Shown piece after piece: positions 33,335-40,997 of a stretch of 55,376 nt of DNA (position 1 is the stretch's first letter; each line of letters begins with the position of its first letter). This DNA comes from Haliea sp. E1-2-M8. Lineage in GTDB: Bacteria; Pseudomonadota; Gammaproteobacteria; Pseudomonadales; Halieaceae. The stretch lies in contig NZ_JAUTDR010000027.1 of NCBI RefSeq assembly GCF_030649675.1, positions 1-55,376 of the forward strand. Reading direction: 5' to 3'. The notes under the pieces are model-generated. The model was given only the letters and a program-made list of their open reading frames with translations. It was not told where the DNA came from and did not search any database. Both the position numbers and the translations under genes were made by a program.

Positions 33335-35740
33335 TCACAGCAGGGTCTCGAAGTGGTCGGTCAGCACGCAGTCCAGGCGGCGGGCATCGTACTCACGCAG
33401 AGGCTCCACATCCTCGGCACGAATGATCTGCTTGTCCACGGCCGCCTGCAGCGCCTCGTCCAGGGTCTCGGCGCCGAGCTCATCCTTGCTCCAGGCCCGC
33501 TGCAGGGCCTGGAAGGGTTTATCCACTTGCAACAGCATCTGGTACGTGGTCTCCACCCGGCCAACCGCATCCTCCGGATCCTGACTAACGTAGACATGCT
33601 GTGCCAGCATTGCGCGCACAGCGTTGGGCTCCATGACGAGTGCTCCCAGTTCGCGGATCTGGTGGTCATCCGGTGCCCGGAAAACCCGCCCCAGGGGCAG
33701 GCACAGGGCCCGCATGAGCAGCCCCAGGGGGCGCGGCTGGAAATTGGCGCAGTAGGCAATCAGTGCTTCCTGGGCTGCGTGCAGCGAATGCTGCAGGGCG
33801 TAGGCTGCGTGGGCATCTCCCTCCTCGCTGCGGGGCTGGGTGGCGTGGAATTTCAAGATGCTGCTGGAGATGAACAGCTGGCTGTGGACATCCCCCAGGC
33901 GCGCCGACAGCAACTCGCGACGCTTGAGATCGCCGCCGAGGATGCCCAGGGCGACATCGGCACAGGTAGCCAACGCCGCGCTCAGGTGATTGATGCGCTG
34001 ATACCAGCGGCGGCTGAAGTCATCCGCACCCGAGGGTACCGGGCTGAAGTAGGCGCCGCTGATCCCCAACACTACCAGCCGTGCCAGGTTACTGCTGATA
34101 TGGCCGAGGTGCTGCATGAACAGCGGCTCGAACTCGCGCTCCCCCTGGTGGGTCTCCTCCGCCTCCAGGGTCTGCATCTCGTCGAACAGATAGGGGTGGC
34201 AGCGCATGGCGCCCTGGCCAAAGATCATCAGCGAACGAGTGAGGATATTGGCGCCCTCGACGGTGATTGCCACTGGCACCGCGTGATAAGCCGCGCCGAG
34301 AAAATTGCGCGGGCCGAGCTGGATGCCGCGGCCGCCGACCACGTCCATGCCGTGGTTCACCAGTGTCCGCATCATCTCGGTGGCGTGATACTTGGCCATG
34401 GCGGTCATCACCGAGGGCGTACCATCCTCGAGACCACGAGTGACCATCTGGCGCATGGCCTCCAGCGTGTAGGCGCCCGCGGCGATTTCGGCGGTCGCTT
34501 CCTGCACGCCCTCGAATTTGCCCACTTCCATGTTGAACTGGCGACGGATGCGCGCGTAGGCACCCACCATCAGGTAGCACATTTCGCCGCTGGCGGTGGA
34601 CAGCGCCGGCAGGGACACGCCGCGGCCGGCACCCAGGCATTCAATCAGCATGCGCCAACCCTTGCCCGCCATCTCCGGCCCGCCGATGATCCAGCTCACC
34701 GGGATAAACACGTCGTCGCCCATGATCGGCCCGTTCATGAACGGCGCGCCGGGGTTGTGGCGGCGCCCGATTTCCACCCCGGGGTGGTCGGCTGGCAGCA
34801 GGGCACAGGTGATACCGTATTCCACCTTCTCCGGGTCCCCCAGCAAACCCTCGGGATCGCGCAACTGGAATGCCAGCCCCACGACCGTGGCCACCGGGGC
34901 CAGGGTAATCCAGCGCTTGTGGAAATTGAGCCGCAGACCGACCACTTCCTCGCCTTCGAATTCGCCCTTGCACACCAGCCCGATATCCGGGATAGCCCCC
35001 GCATCCGAACCCACCTCGGGACCGGTCAGGCCGAAACAGGGCAGTTCCGAGCCGTCCGCCAGGCCCGGTAGCCAGTGCTGCTTCTGCTCCTCGGTGCCGT
35101 ACTTGACCAACAGTTCACCGGGGCCCAACGAGTTGGGCACCATTGCGGTGACTGCCGCAGTAATGGAGCGGCTGGCGAGCTTGCTCATGATGCGGCTCTG
35201 GGCGTAGGGGCTGAAATCCCGTCCGCCAAAGGACTCGGGGATAATCAGGCCGAAGAACCCCTTCTGGCGCAGGAAATCCCACACCTCCGGCGACAGATCC
35301 TGGCGCTGGTGTACATCCCATTCGTCGATCATGCTGCACAGTTCATTGGTCTCGTTGTCGATGAACGCCTGCTCCTTCTCTGACAGCTTCGGCGGCTGAA
35401 TGGCCGCGAAACGATGCCAGTCCGGCTTACCGCTGAACAGATCCTTTTCCCACCAGGTAGTGCCCGCTTCCAGCGCTTCGCGCTCGGTGCTGCTCATCGG
35501 TGGCATGGCCTCGCGCAGCATGGCGTAGACCGGCGCAACCAGGTAGCGGCGGCGCCACTCCTCCACGTTGAGCACGGCAATCACCCCCAGCACCAATAAA
35601 AGCACCAGCCACATTCCCCCGTGCAGCTCGGTCAGCAACAGCGTGCCTACCCCCACGATTACAGAGCCGGCCACCAACGATGGGCGGTACCAAAGCACAA
35701 CGATTACCAGGACCAGAAAGAGTAGAATGGAACCCAACAT
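33335..35740 (-). CDS. fadE: Acyl-CoA dehydrogenase FadE
   Basis: An 801-residue acyl-CoA dehydrogenase of the large FadE type (E. coli FadE is about 814 residues), which introduces the first double bond in beta-oxidation. Two hydrophobic N-terminal helices (LGSILLFLVLVIVVLWY and the next segment) would tether it to the membrane. The dehydrogenase core has CFGLTGPEVGSDAGA and KRWITLAPVATVVGLAFQL, and the C-terminal about 300 residues are the FadE-specific extension. A GAGGTAAA ribosome-binding site precedes the ATG. It heads the FadE-AtuA-AtuC-AtuF-DUF2971 unit, so it probably dehydrogenates the saturated branched acyl-CoA that is then carboxylated; that substrate is inferred. Confidence 0.88.
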   Translation of the reverse strand: MLGSILLFLVLVIVVLWYRPSLVAGSVIVGVGTLLLTELHGGMWLVLLLVLGVIAVLNVEEWRRRYLVAPVYAMLREAMPPMSSTEREALEAGTTWWEKDLFSGKPDWHRFAAIQPPKLSEKEQAFIDNETNELCSMIDEWDVHQRQDLSPEVWDFLRQKGFFGLIIPESFGGRDFSPYAQSRIMSKLASRSITAAVTAMVPNSLGPGELLVKYGTEEQKQHWLPGLADGSELPCFGLTGPEVGSDAGAIPDIGLVCKGEFEGEEVVGLRLNFHKRWITLAPVATVVGLAFQLRDPEGLLGDPEKVEYGITCALLPADHPGVEIGRRHNPGAPFMNGPIMGDDVFIPVSWIIGGPEMAGKGWRMLIECLGAGRGVSLPALSTASGEMCYLMVGAYARIRRQFNMEVGKFEGVQEATAEIAAGAYTLEAMRQMVTRGLEDGTPSVMTAMAKYHATEMMRTLVNHGMDVVGGRGIQLGPRNFLGAAYHAVPVAITVEGANILTRSLMIFGQGAMRCHPYLFDEMQTLEAEETHQGEREFEPLFMQHLGHISSNLARLVVLGISGAYFSPVPSGADDFSRRWYQRINHLSAALATCADVALGILGGDLKRRELLSARLGDVHSQLFISSSILKFHATQPRSEEGDAHAAYALQHSLHAAQEALIAYCANFQPRPLGLLMRALCLPLGRVFRAPDDHQIRELGALVMEPNAVRAMLAQHVYVSQDPEDAVGRVETTYQMLLQVDKPFQALQRAWSKDELGAETLDEALQAAVDKQIIRAEDVEPLREYDARRLDCVLTDHFETLL

Positions 35741-35815
35741 GACAGATTTACCTCGCTGTGGGCGCCGCCGCAGTGGCGCGCCCTTGTTTCAATCCGTAGC
35801 CACAACCTTAGTCCA

Positions 35816-35845
35816 TTACTGTGATCGCGCACAATGAGTTATACT
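35816..35845 (+). promoter_or_regulatory. Candidate sigma-70 promoter for sodB
   Basis: TTACTG (35816-35821) and TATACT (35840-35845) are separated by 18 bases, and transcription would begin about 115 bases upstream of the sodB ATG. The rest of the 227-base region between fadE and sodB shows no gene. No clear Fur box was seen. Confidence 0.45.
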
Positions 35846-35967
35846 GCAGGTCCTCGCTGGACCTCCTCTAATAACAGCGCAGGACGCCGCAACAATCGGC
35901 CCCTGTCGCAAAACATTAGTCTGGACGATACCCCACACAACCATCCTGAAATTGCTGGAGGCCTACA

Positions 35968-36549
35968 ATGACTTTTGAACTCCCCGCCCTTCCCTACCCC
36001 CGCGATGCTTTGGCGCCGCATATCTCCGAAGAAACCATCGACTATCACTACGGCAAGCACCACAACACCTACGTCGAGAAACTGAATGGCATGGTTCCCG
36101 GCACCGAATTCGAAGGCAAATCGCTGGAGGACATCATCAAGACCTCCTCCGGCGGCGTGTTCAACAATGCCGCCCAGGTCTGGAACCACAGTTTCTACTG
36201 GGAATGCCTGAGCCCCAACGGCGGCGGTGAAGCCACCGGTGCCGTAGCCGCTGCGATTGACAAGGCCTTCGGCTCTTTTGCCGACTTCAAAAAGGAATTC
36301 AGCGAATCCGCCGTCGGCAACTTTGGCTCCGGCTGGACCTGGCTGGTCAAGAAAGGCGACGGCAGCGTCGCCATCGTCAACACCAGCAATGCGGAGACTC
36401 CGCTGACCGACAGCGCGGTGACACCGCTGCTGACCGTGGACGTGTGGGAGCACGCCTACTACATCGACTACCGCAATGCCCGCCCCAAATACCTGGAGGC
36501 GTTCTGGGCGCTGGTGAACTGGGAGTTCGTGAACCAGAACTTCGCCTGA
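35968..36549 (+). CDS. sodB: Iron superoxide dismutase
   Basis: A 193-residue cytoplasmic Fe-superoxide dismutase, which converts superoxide to hydrogen peroxide and oxygen. Metal ligands are visible at H27, H74, D158 and H162, and the iron-type glutamine sits in NNAAQVWNHSFYW, close to H74. No signal peptide is present. A GGAGG ribosome-binding site lies a few bases before the ATG. The gene is monocistronic: it diverges from fadE and its stop codon is followed by a strong hairpin. Confidence 0.95.
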   Translation: MTFELPALPYPRDALAPHISEETIDYHYGKHHNTYVEKLNGMVPGTEFEGKSLEDIIKTSSGGVFNNAAQVWNHSFYWECLSPNGGGEATGAVAAAIDKAFGSFADFKKEFSESAVGNFGSGWTWLVKKGDGSVAIVNTSNAETPLTDSAVTPLLTVDVWEHAYYIDYRNARPKYLEAFWALVNWEFVNQNFA

Positions 36550-36558
36550 CCCCCGCGG

Positions 36559-36583
36559 CCGGCGCGGGTTACCGCCGCGCCGG
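36559..36583. terminator. Hairpin between sodB and lrp-like gene
   Basis: A perfect nine-base-pair stem, CCGGCGCGG and CCGCGCCGG, closes a seven-base loop (GTTACCG) just after the sodB stop codon and 10 bases before the end of the convergent Lrp-like gene. It can act in both directions; U-tracts are poor. Confidence 0.6.
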
Positions 36584-36592
36584 TCCTCCCGT

Positions 36593-37048
36593 TCAATCCT
36601 GCAGCGGCAACACCGTCGTTGCCTTGATCTCTTCCATCACAAAGCTGGCGGACACGTCGAACAGATCGGCGCCGATCAGTTGCTGGTAGAGCCGGTCGTA
36701 GTCCGGCATGTCGGCGACGACCGCCTTCAGCAGATAGTCCAACTGCCCGCCCAGACGATATACCTCGAGCACGCCCTCCACGCCCTGCACCACCTCGCGG
36801 AAACGCTGGGCCCAGGCCTCGTTGTGCTGGTTGGTGCGAAGGGTGATGAACACTGTTAGCCCAAGCCCGATCCTGGCGGCATCGAGCAGAGTGACCCGCT
36901 GGCGGATGATCCCGCCCTGTTCCAGCTTCTGCAGGCGGCGCCAGCAGGCGGATTTGGAGATGCTCACCCGCTCCGCGAGATCCGCCACCGAAAGTGCGGC
37001 ATCCACCTGCAGCAGGCGCAGAAGATGTTTGTCGGTTGAATCGAGCAT
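36593..37048 (-). CDS. Lrp/AsnC-family transcriptional regulator
   Basis: A 151-residue regulator with an N-terminal winged-helix domain (LDSTDKHLLRLLQVDAALSV, then the recognition helix region SISKSACWRRLQKLE) and a C-terminal RAM ligand-binding domain (VEGVLEVYRLGGQLDYLLK). The ATG at 37048 follows a perfect GGAGG site; an upstream in-frame start exists but is poorer. It diverges from the class V aminotransferase across a 170-base AT-rich region, the usual arrangement for control of the neighbour and itself by an amino-acid-responsive regulator. The ligand is unknown. Confidence 0.88.
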   Translation of the reverse strand: MLDSTDKHLLRLLQVDAALSVADLAERVSISKSACWRRLQKLEQGGIIRQRVTLLDAARIGLGLTVFITLRTNQHNEAWAQRFREVVQGVEGVLEVYRLGGQLDYLLKAVVADMPDYDRLYQQLIGADLFDVSASFVMEEIKATTVLPLQD

Positions 37049-37218
37049 GGATGCCTCCAGCGCCAGACAAAGGGACGACGTTCCGGTATTCAAGATTAAA
37101 ATGAAATATCAATCCGTTAATGTTCGCGATTAAAACACAAATAGGCACAATGTTTCATCTGCCTCGCGCTAGACTTCACTGCATGGTTCACCAGAAAATC
37201 AATTCAGGAGCACTGCCC

Positions 37219-39102
37219 ATGAGCCCATTGCTTGAGCGGATCCGCAAGGCCGTCATTGGCCAACGCCGGCCCATCGCCACGCCTTTCGGTGACAAGCCGC
37301 TGGTGTATGCGGATTACACCGCTTCCGGCCGCAGCCTGGACTTCGTCGAGGACTACATCCGCGCGCAGGTGCTGCCCTACTACGCCAACACGCATACAGA
37401 GACTTCCTTTACCGGCGCCCACACTTCGAACCTGCGGGAAGCGGCCCGTGCCCAGGTTCGCAGGGCGGTCAATGGCGGCAGCGAGGACAAGGTGATCTTT
37501 TGCGGCTCCGGGGCCACCGCTGCCATCAACAAGCTGATCGATGCGATGAACCTGCGCCTGCCGGCGGAGCTGGATGCCCGCTGCCAGCTGTCGGCGCATC
37601 TGCCTGCAGAGGAACGGCCGGTGGTCTTTATCGGCCCCTATGAACACCACTCCAACGAACTGCCCTGGCGGGAGAGCATCGCCGAGCTGGAGGTTATCCC
37701 CCTCGACGCGCAGGGCTGCATAGACCTCGAAGCGCTGGCATCCGCCCTGCAGCGGCACGCGCACCGCTCCCTGCTGATCGGCAGCTTCTCCGCCGCCTCC
37801 AATGTCACCGGGATCAAAAGCGATGTGGCGGCCGTAACCCGTCTGCTGCGGGCGCACGGCGCCCTCGCGTTCTGGGACTACGCCGCGGCGGGCCCCTATG
37901 TGGCCATCGACATGAACGGCGAATATCCGCTGGACGCCGTGTTCCTGTCCCCGCACAAATTTGTCGGTGGTCCGGGCACCCCCGGCATTCTGGTGGCGAA
38001 GAGCGCGCTGTTGGGCAATCGGGTGCCGGCCATGGTGGGAGGCGGCACGGTGATTTATGTGACGCCGGAAGACCACGTCTACAGCCGTGACATTGAGCGA
38101 CGCGAGGAAGGGGGTACGCCGGCCATCGTGGAATCCATTCGCGCCGGCCTGGTATTTTCCCTGCAACAGGCAGTGGGCACCGACACCATCCAGGCCCGCG
38201 AGTCGGCGCTGGCCGAGCGCGCCATGGAACGGCTGCGGGCCTGCCCCAATATCGAGGTGCTGGGCAGTCATGAAGCTCCGCGCCTGCCCATTTTCTCCCT
38301 GCGCTTCCGCCACGGGGAACGCGACCTGCACTACGGCTTCGTGGTGGCGCTGCTGAATGACCTGTTTGGCATTCAAGCCCGCGGTGGCTGTTCCTGCGCA
38401 GGGCCCTACGCCCACGCCCTGCTCGGTCTCGACATGGCCTACAGCAAGCAGCTGGAAGCCGCTATCAGTTCCGGCGCCAGCCTGCTGCGGCCGGGCTGGG
38501 TGCGGCTGAACTTCAATTACTTCATCGATGAGGAGGAGTTCGAATACCTGCTGCGGGCGCTGGAACTGGTGGCGGAACACGGTTGGCGATTGCTGTCCTG
38601 CTATCAGGTGGATACCGCGCACGGTGTCTGGCGTTTTCAGGGCCAGGCGACGGCGCGTCCGGATCCTCTCGCGGATCAGAGCTGGCTGCAGCGTCCGGCA
38701 GCGGTGGCGACAAGTCAGGCGCCGCTGTCACTGCTGGCACAGCTTGAACTGGCGGAGCAGGAATTAATGCGGCAGGATCGCACGGCAATGGCCGCCAACC
38801 TGAAGCTGTCACCCGCCCACGAACATCTGCGCTGGTTTGTGCTGCCGCAGGAGGTAGTCCCCGCCATCGAGATCGGTCTGTCGGGTAGCGGCGGCGAGAT
38901 GGGGCCGGGCACCGGCGTAATCGCCGACGTAGACGATAGTGTCGCCAGCAATGGCGATGGTGTCCGCCCAGGGCTGCTCCGGATTGAGGGTGTAGATGCG
39001 GGCGTTGTGCAGCAGTCGGTCAGCGGGCTGGGCCGACAGGACGGGCGCCAGCAGCAGGAAGACGCAGACCACCCCTGTGGGGACAATACCCGCACAGGGT
39101 AA
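37219..39102 (+). CDS. Class V aminotransferase (cysteine-desulfurase-like) with foreign C-terminal tail
   Basis: A 627-residue class V PLP enzyme. The N-terminal core has VYADYTASGRSLDFVEDYI, GSGATAAINKL, GPYEHHSNELPW, WDYAAAGPYV and the PLP lysine K247 in SPHKFVGG, plus a cysteine-containing GGCSCAGPYAH loop like that of desulfurases. The native sequence appears to end around residue 550 after the RWFVLPQEV motif; the remaining about 77 residues are the antisense reading of an amidohydrolase gene start, so the C-terminus is a chimera. An AGGAG site precedes the ATG at 37219. The divergent Lrp-like gene is the likely regulator. Substrate not known. Confidence 0.8.
   Translation: MSPLLERIRKAVIGQRRPIATPFGDKPLVYADYTASGRSLDFVEDYIRAQVLPYYANTHTETSFTGAHTSNLREAARAQVRRAVNGGSEDKVIFCGSGATAAINKLIDAMNLRLPAELDARCQLSAHLPAEERPVVFIGPYEHHSNELPWRESIAELEVIPLDAQGCIDLEALASALQRHAHRSLLIGSFSAASNVTGIKSDVAAVTRLLRAHGALAFWDYAAAGPYVAIDMNGEYPLDAVFLSPHKFVGGPGTPGILVAKSALLGNRVPAMVGGGTVIYVTPEDHVYSRDIERREEGGTPAIVESIRAGLVFSLQQAVGTDTIQARESALAERAMERLRACPNIEVLGSHEAPRLPIFSLRFRHGERDLHYGFVVALLNDLFGIQARGGCSCAGPYAHALLGLDMAYSKQLEAAISSGASLLRPGWVRLNFNYFIDEEEFEYLLRALELVAEHGWRLLSCYQVDTAHGVWRFQGQATARPDPLADQSWLQRPAAVATSQAPLSLLAQLELAEQELMRQDRTAMAANLKLSPAHEHLRWFVLPQEVVPAIEIGLSGSGGEMGPGTGVIADVDDSVASNGDGVRPGLLRIEGVDAGVVQQSVSGLGRQDGRQQQEDADHPCGDNTRTG
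38860..39072 (-). pseudogene. Amidohydrolase N-terminal remnant
   Basis: About 71 codons on the minus strand read as the start of a secreted amidohydrolase: a signal-peptide-like VCVFLLLAPVLSAQPAD, then LLHNARIYTLNPEQPWAD, IAIAGDTIVYVGDYAG and the DLDGG turn that normally precedes the metal-binding PGFIDxH motif. Homology stops there, where the sequence becomes the 3' end of the convergent aminotransferase gene. Everything including the metal-binding motif is missing. It starts 42 bases downstream of hyuB on the same strand, so the intact gene was probably the next member of that operon. Confidence 0.68.
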
Positions 39103-39113
39103 GCTGAAATCTG

Positions 39114-40985
39114 CTAGCGTGCGGCGGAGAAGGTCGGCGCCACCGGTGCCGGCAGGTTTGTTTCCTGCTCGCAGCGGGCGCGCAGCTCCTCAATGCTGCC
39201 GCCGCGGTTGAACAGGGGTATGTCGGCGCCGCGGGCGGCGACGCGCTGCGCGCGCAGGGCCTCCGTGGCCGCAGTATCGATACTGCCATCGACCGCAAAA
39301 ACGACGCCGTAGCGCTTCGCACCCTCCGCGGTCACCAACCGGCGCTGGACATCCCGACGCACCAGCTCCGGGTCACGCTTGTAGGGGTCACCCCAACCGC
39401 CACCACCCCAGGTGTTGAAGTACAGCAGATCACCCTTCTTGACCTTCACACCCTCTTTCTTGGCCGGGAGCCACTCCTCGCTGCCATCGACACGGACGAT
39501 GCGCTTGGTGGAGCGCATGCCGGTCTCGCCCCCCAGCACACCCCAGGGGTAGGTCAGCCAACGATCGTCGTGGATACCGACCTCTCCGTCGGCCAGGAAG
39601 CGGTAGGCCACGCTGAGACCGTTACCCCCCCGGTGCAGGCCGGCACCGCCGGAGTCGGGGATGGTGGCATACTGCTCAATGCGCAGCGGGAAATAGCTCT
39701 CGATAAATTCATTGGGCACGTTGGTGAAGCCCGGCCACAGGGAGTGCCCGTCCGGGCCGTCGCCCACGGGCCGCCCGGGAATACCACCGAAGCCGATCTG
39801 GAACAGCTGGAACCACTCGCCGTCGTCCTTGTAGCCGGAATAGAACAGATGCGGTGAGTCGGAGAAACCGGCGGCGTTGAGCATCTGCTCCGGCGCACCC
39901 ATGCCCAGCAGCGCCCCGAGCAGGTCGAAGATCCGCCCCAGGGCGTGGGTGCGGCCGGACAGGGCCGCGGGGAACTTCGGCTTCAGCAGGGTGCCGGCAG
40001 GAATGCGCACGTCCACCAGATCGTAGAAGCCGTCGTTGAACACGATCTGCGGGTCCACCACGTTGATGGTGAAGGAGCCGAAGAACATCTTGAACATGTC
40101 CTCGTTGAGAAAAAAGTTCACCGAGCTCTGGGCCTGCGGGTCGGTGCCCTCGAAATCGAATATCGCCGTCGAGCCTTCGCGCCACATGCGGCACTTGATC
40201 CGGTAGGGACCCATGCCCATGCCGTCGTCGCAGAGGTAGTCCTCGAATTCCCGCGGCTCTTCCGGGATAAACATTTCGATGATGTGCTTCATCGCGGCAT
40301 GGTTGCGCTGCAGCATCACATCCATGGTGGAAAACAGCACATCGTCACCAAAGCGCTGGGCCAGCTCCACGCAGCGGCGGGCCGCGGTATTGCAGGCCGC
40401 CACCAGGGCGTTGAGGTCAAAGCGGTTCCACTGCGGGGTGCGCACGTTGTGCAGGATCAACTCGAGGATATCCTCCTGCAGCACGCCCTTCTTGTACAGC
40501 TTGATCGGCGGAATGCGGATGCCTTCCTGGAAGATGGAGGTCGCCTCGATGGGTATGGAGCCCGGCACCATGCCGCCGTTGTCGGACATATGCCCGAACA
40601 TGGCGGACCAGGCGATATGGCGGCCGTCCTTGAACACTGGCACCAGCACCACCCAGTCCGGCAGGTGCGACACTGCGGCGTTGCACATGTACGGGTCGTT
40701 GGTGAGGATGATGTCCCCTTCCTCGATATCCGCGTCGTACGCCTGCAGGAACGGCCCGATAAAGGAACCGAACTGGCCCACCACCATTTTGCCTTCGCGG
40801 TTGGCAATCATCGGGAAGCAGTCACCCTGCTCGCGGATGCCCGGCGACATGGCGGTGCGGAACAGCACCGCATCCATCTCTTCGCGAGCGTTGCGCAGGG
40901 CGTTCTCAATAATGTCGACCGTGACGCCATCCACTTCCATAGTCTGCAGGGGCTGGTCGTTGCTCTGGATAATTCTCGCACTCAT
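39114..40985 (-). CDS. hyuB: Hydantoinase B/5-oxoprolinase-type subunit
   Basis: A 623-residue HyuB-family protein with DIIENALRNAREEMDAVLFR, GDIILTNDPYMCNAAVSHLPD, HMSDNGGMVPGSIPIEA and the glycine-rich TWGGGGWGDPY near the C-terminus. With HyuA it forms ATP-dependent amidohydrolases (N-methylhydantoinase, 5-oxoprolinase) or carboxylases (acetone, acetophenone). Substrate cannot be assigned from sequence alone. It follows hyuA by 12 bases and has a GAGGGGGA ribosome-binding site. Beside a CoA-transferase and an HMG-CoA-lyase-like enzyme, a ketone-carboxylase role is at least as plausible as hydantoin hydrolysis. Confidence 0.82.
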   Translation of the reverse strand: MSARIIQSNDQPLQTMEVDGVTVDIIENALRNAREEMDAVLFRTAMSPGIREQGDCFPMIANREGKMVVGQFGSFIGPFLQAYDADIEEGDIILTNDPYMCNAAVSHLPDWVVLVPVFKDGRHIAWSAMFGHMSDNGGMVPGSIPIEATSIFQEGIRIPPIKLYKKGVLQEDILELILHNVRTPQWNRFDLNALVAACNTAARRCVELAQRFGDDVLFSTMDVMLQRNHAAMKHIIEMFIPEEPREFEDYLCDDGMGMGPYRIKCRMWREGSTAIFDFEGTDPQAQSSVNFFLNEDMFKMFFGSFTINVVDPQIVFNDGFYDLVDVRIPAGTLLKPKFPAALSGRTHALGRIFDLLGALLGMGAPEQMLNAAGFSDSPHLFYSGYKDDGEWFQLFQIGFGGIPGRPVGDGPDGHSLWPGFTNVPNEFIESYFPLRIEQYATIPDSGGAGLHRGGNGLSVAYRFLADGEVGIHDDRWLTYPWGVLGGETGMRSTKRIVRVDGSEEWLPAKKEGVKVKKGDLLYFNTWGGGGWGDPYKRDPELVRRDVQRRLVTAEGAKRYGVVFAVDGSIDTAATEALRAQRVAARGADIPLFNRGGSIEELRARCEQETNLPAPVAPTFSAAR

Positions 40986-40997
40986 GTTCGTTCCCCC

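Noticed and set aside
33287-35071. A 594-codon plus-strand frame opposite fadE
   Set aside because: It is antisense to the well-supported FadE gene and shows no domain or signal features.
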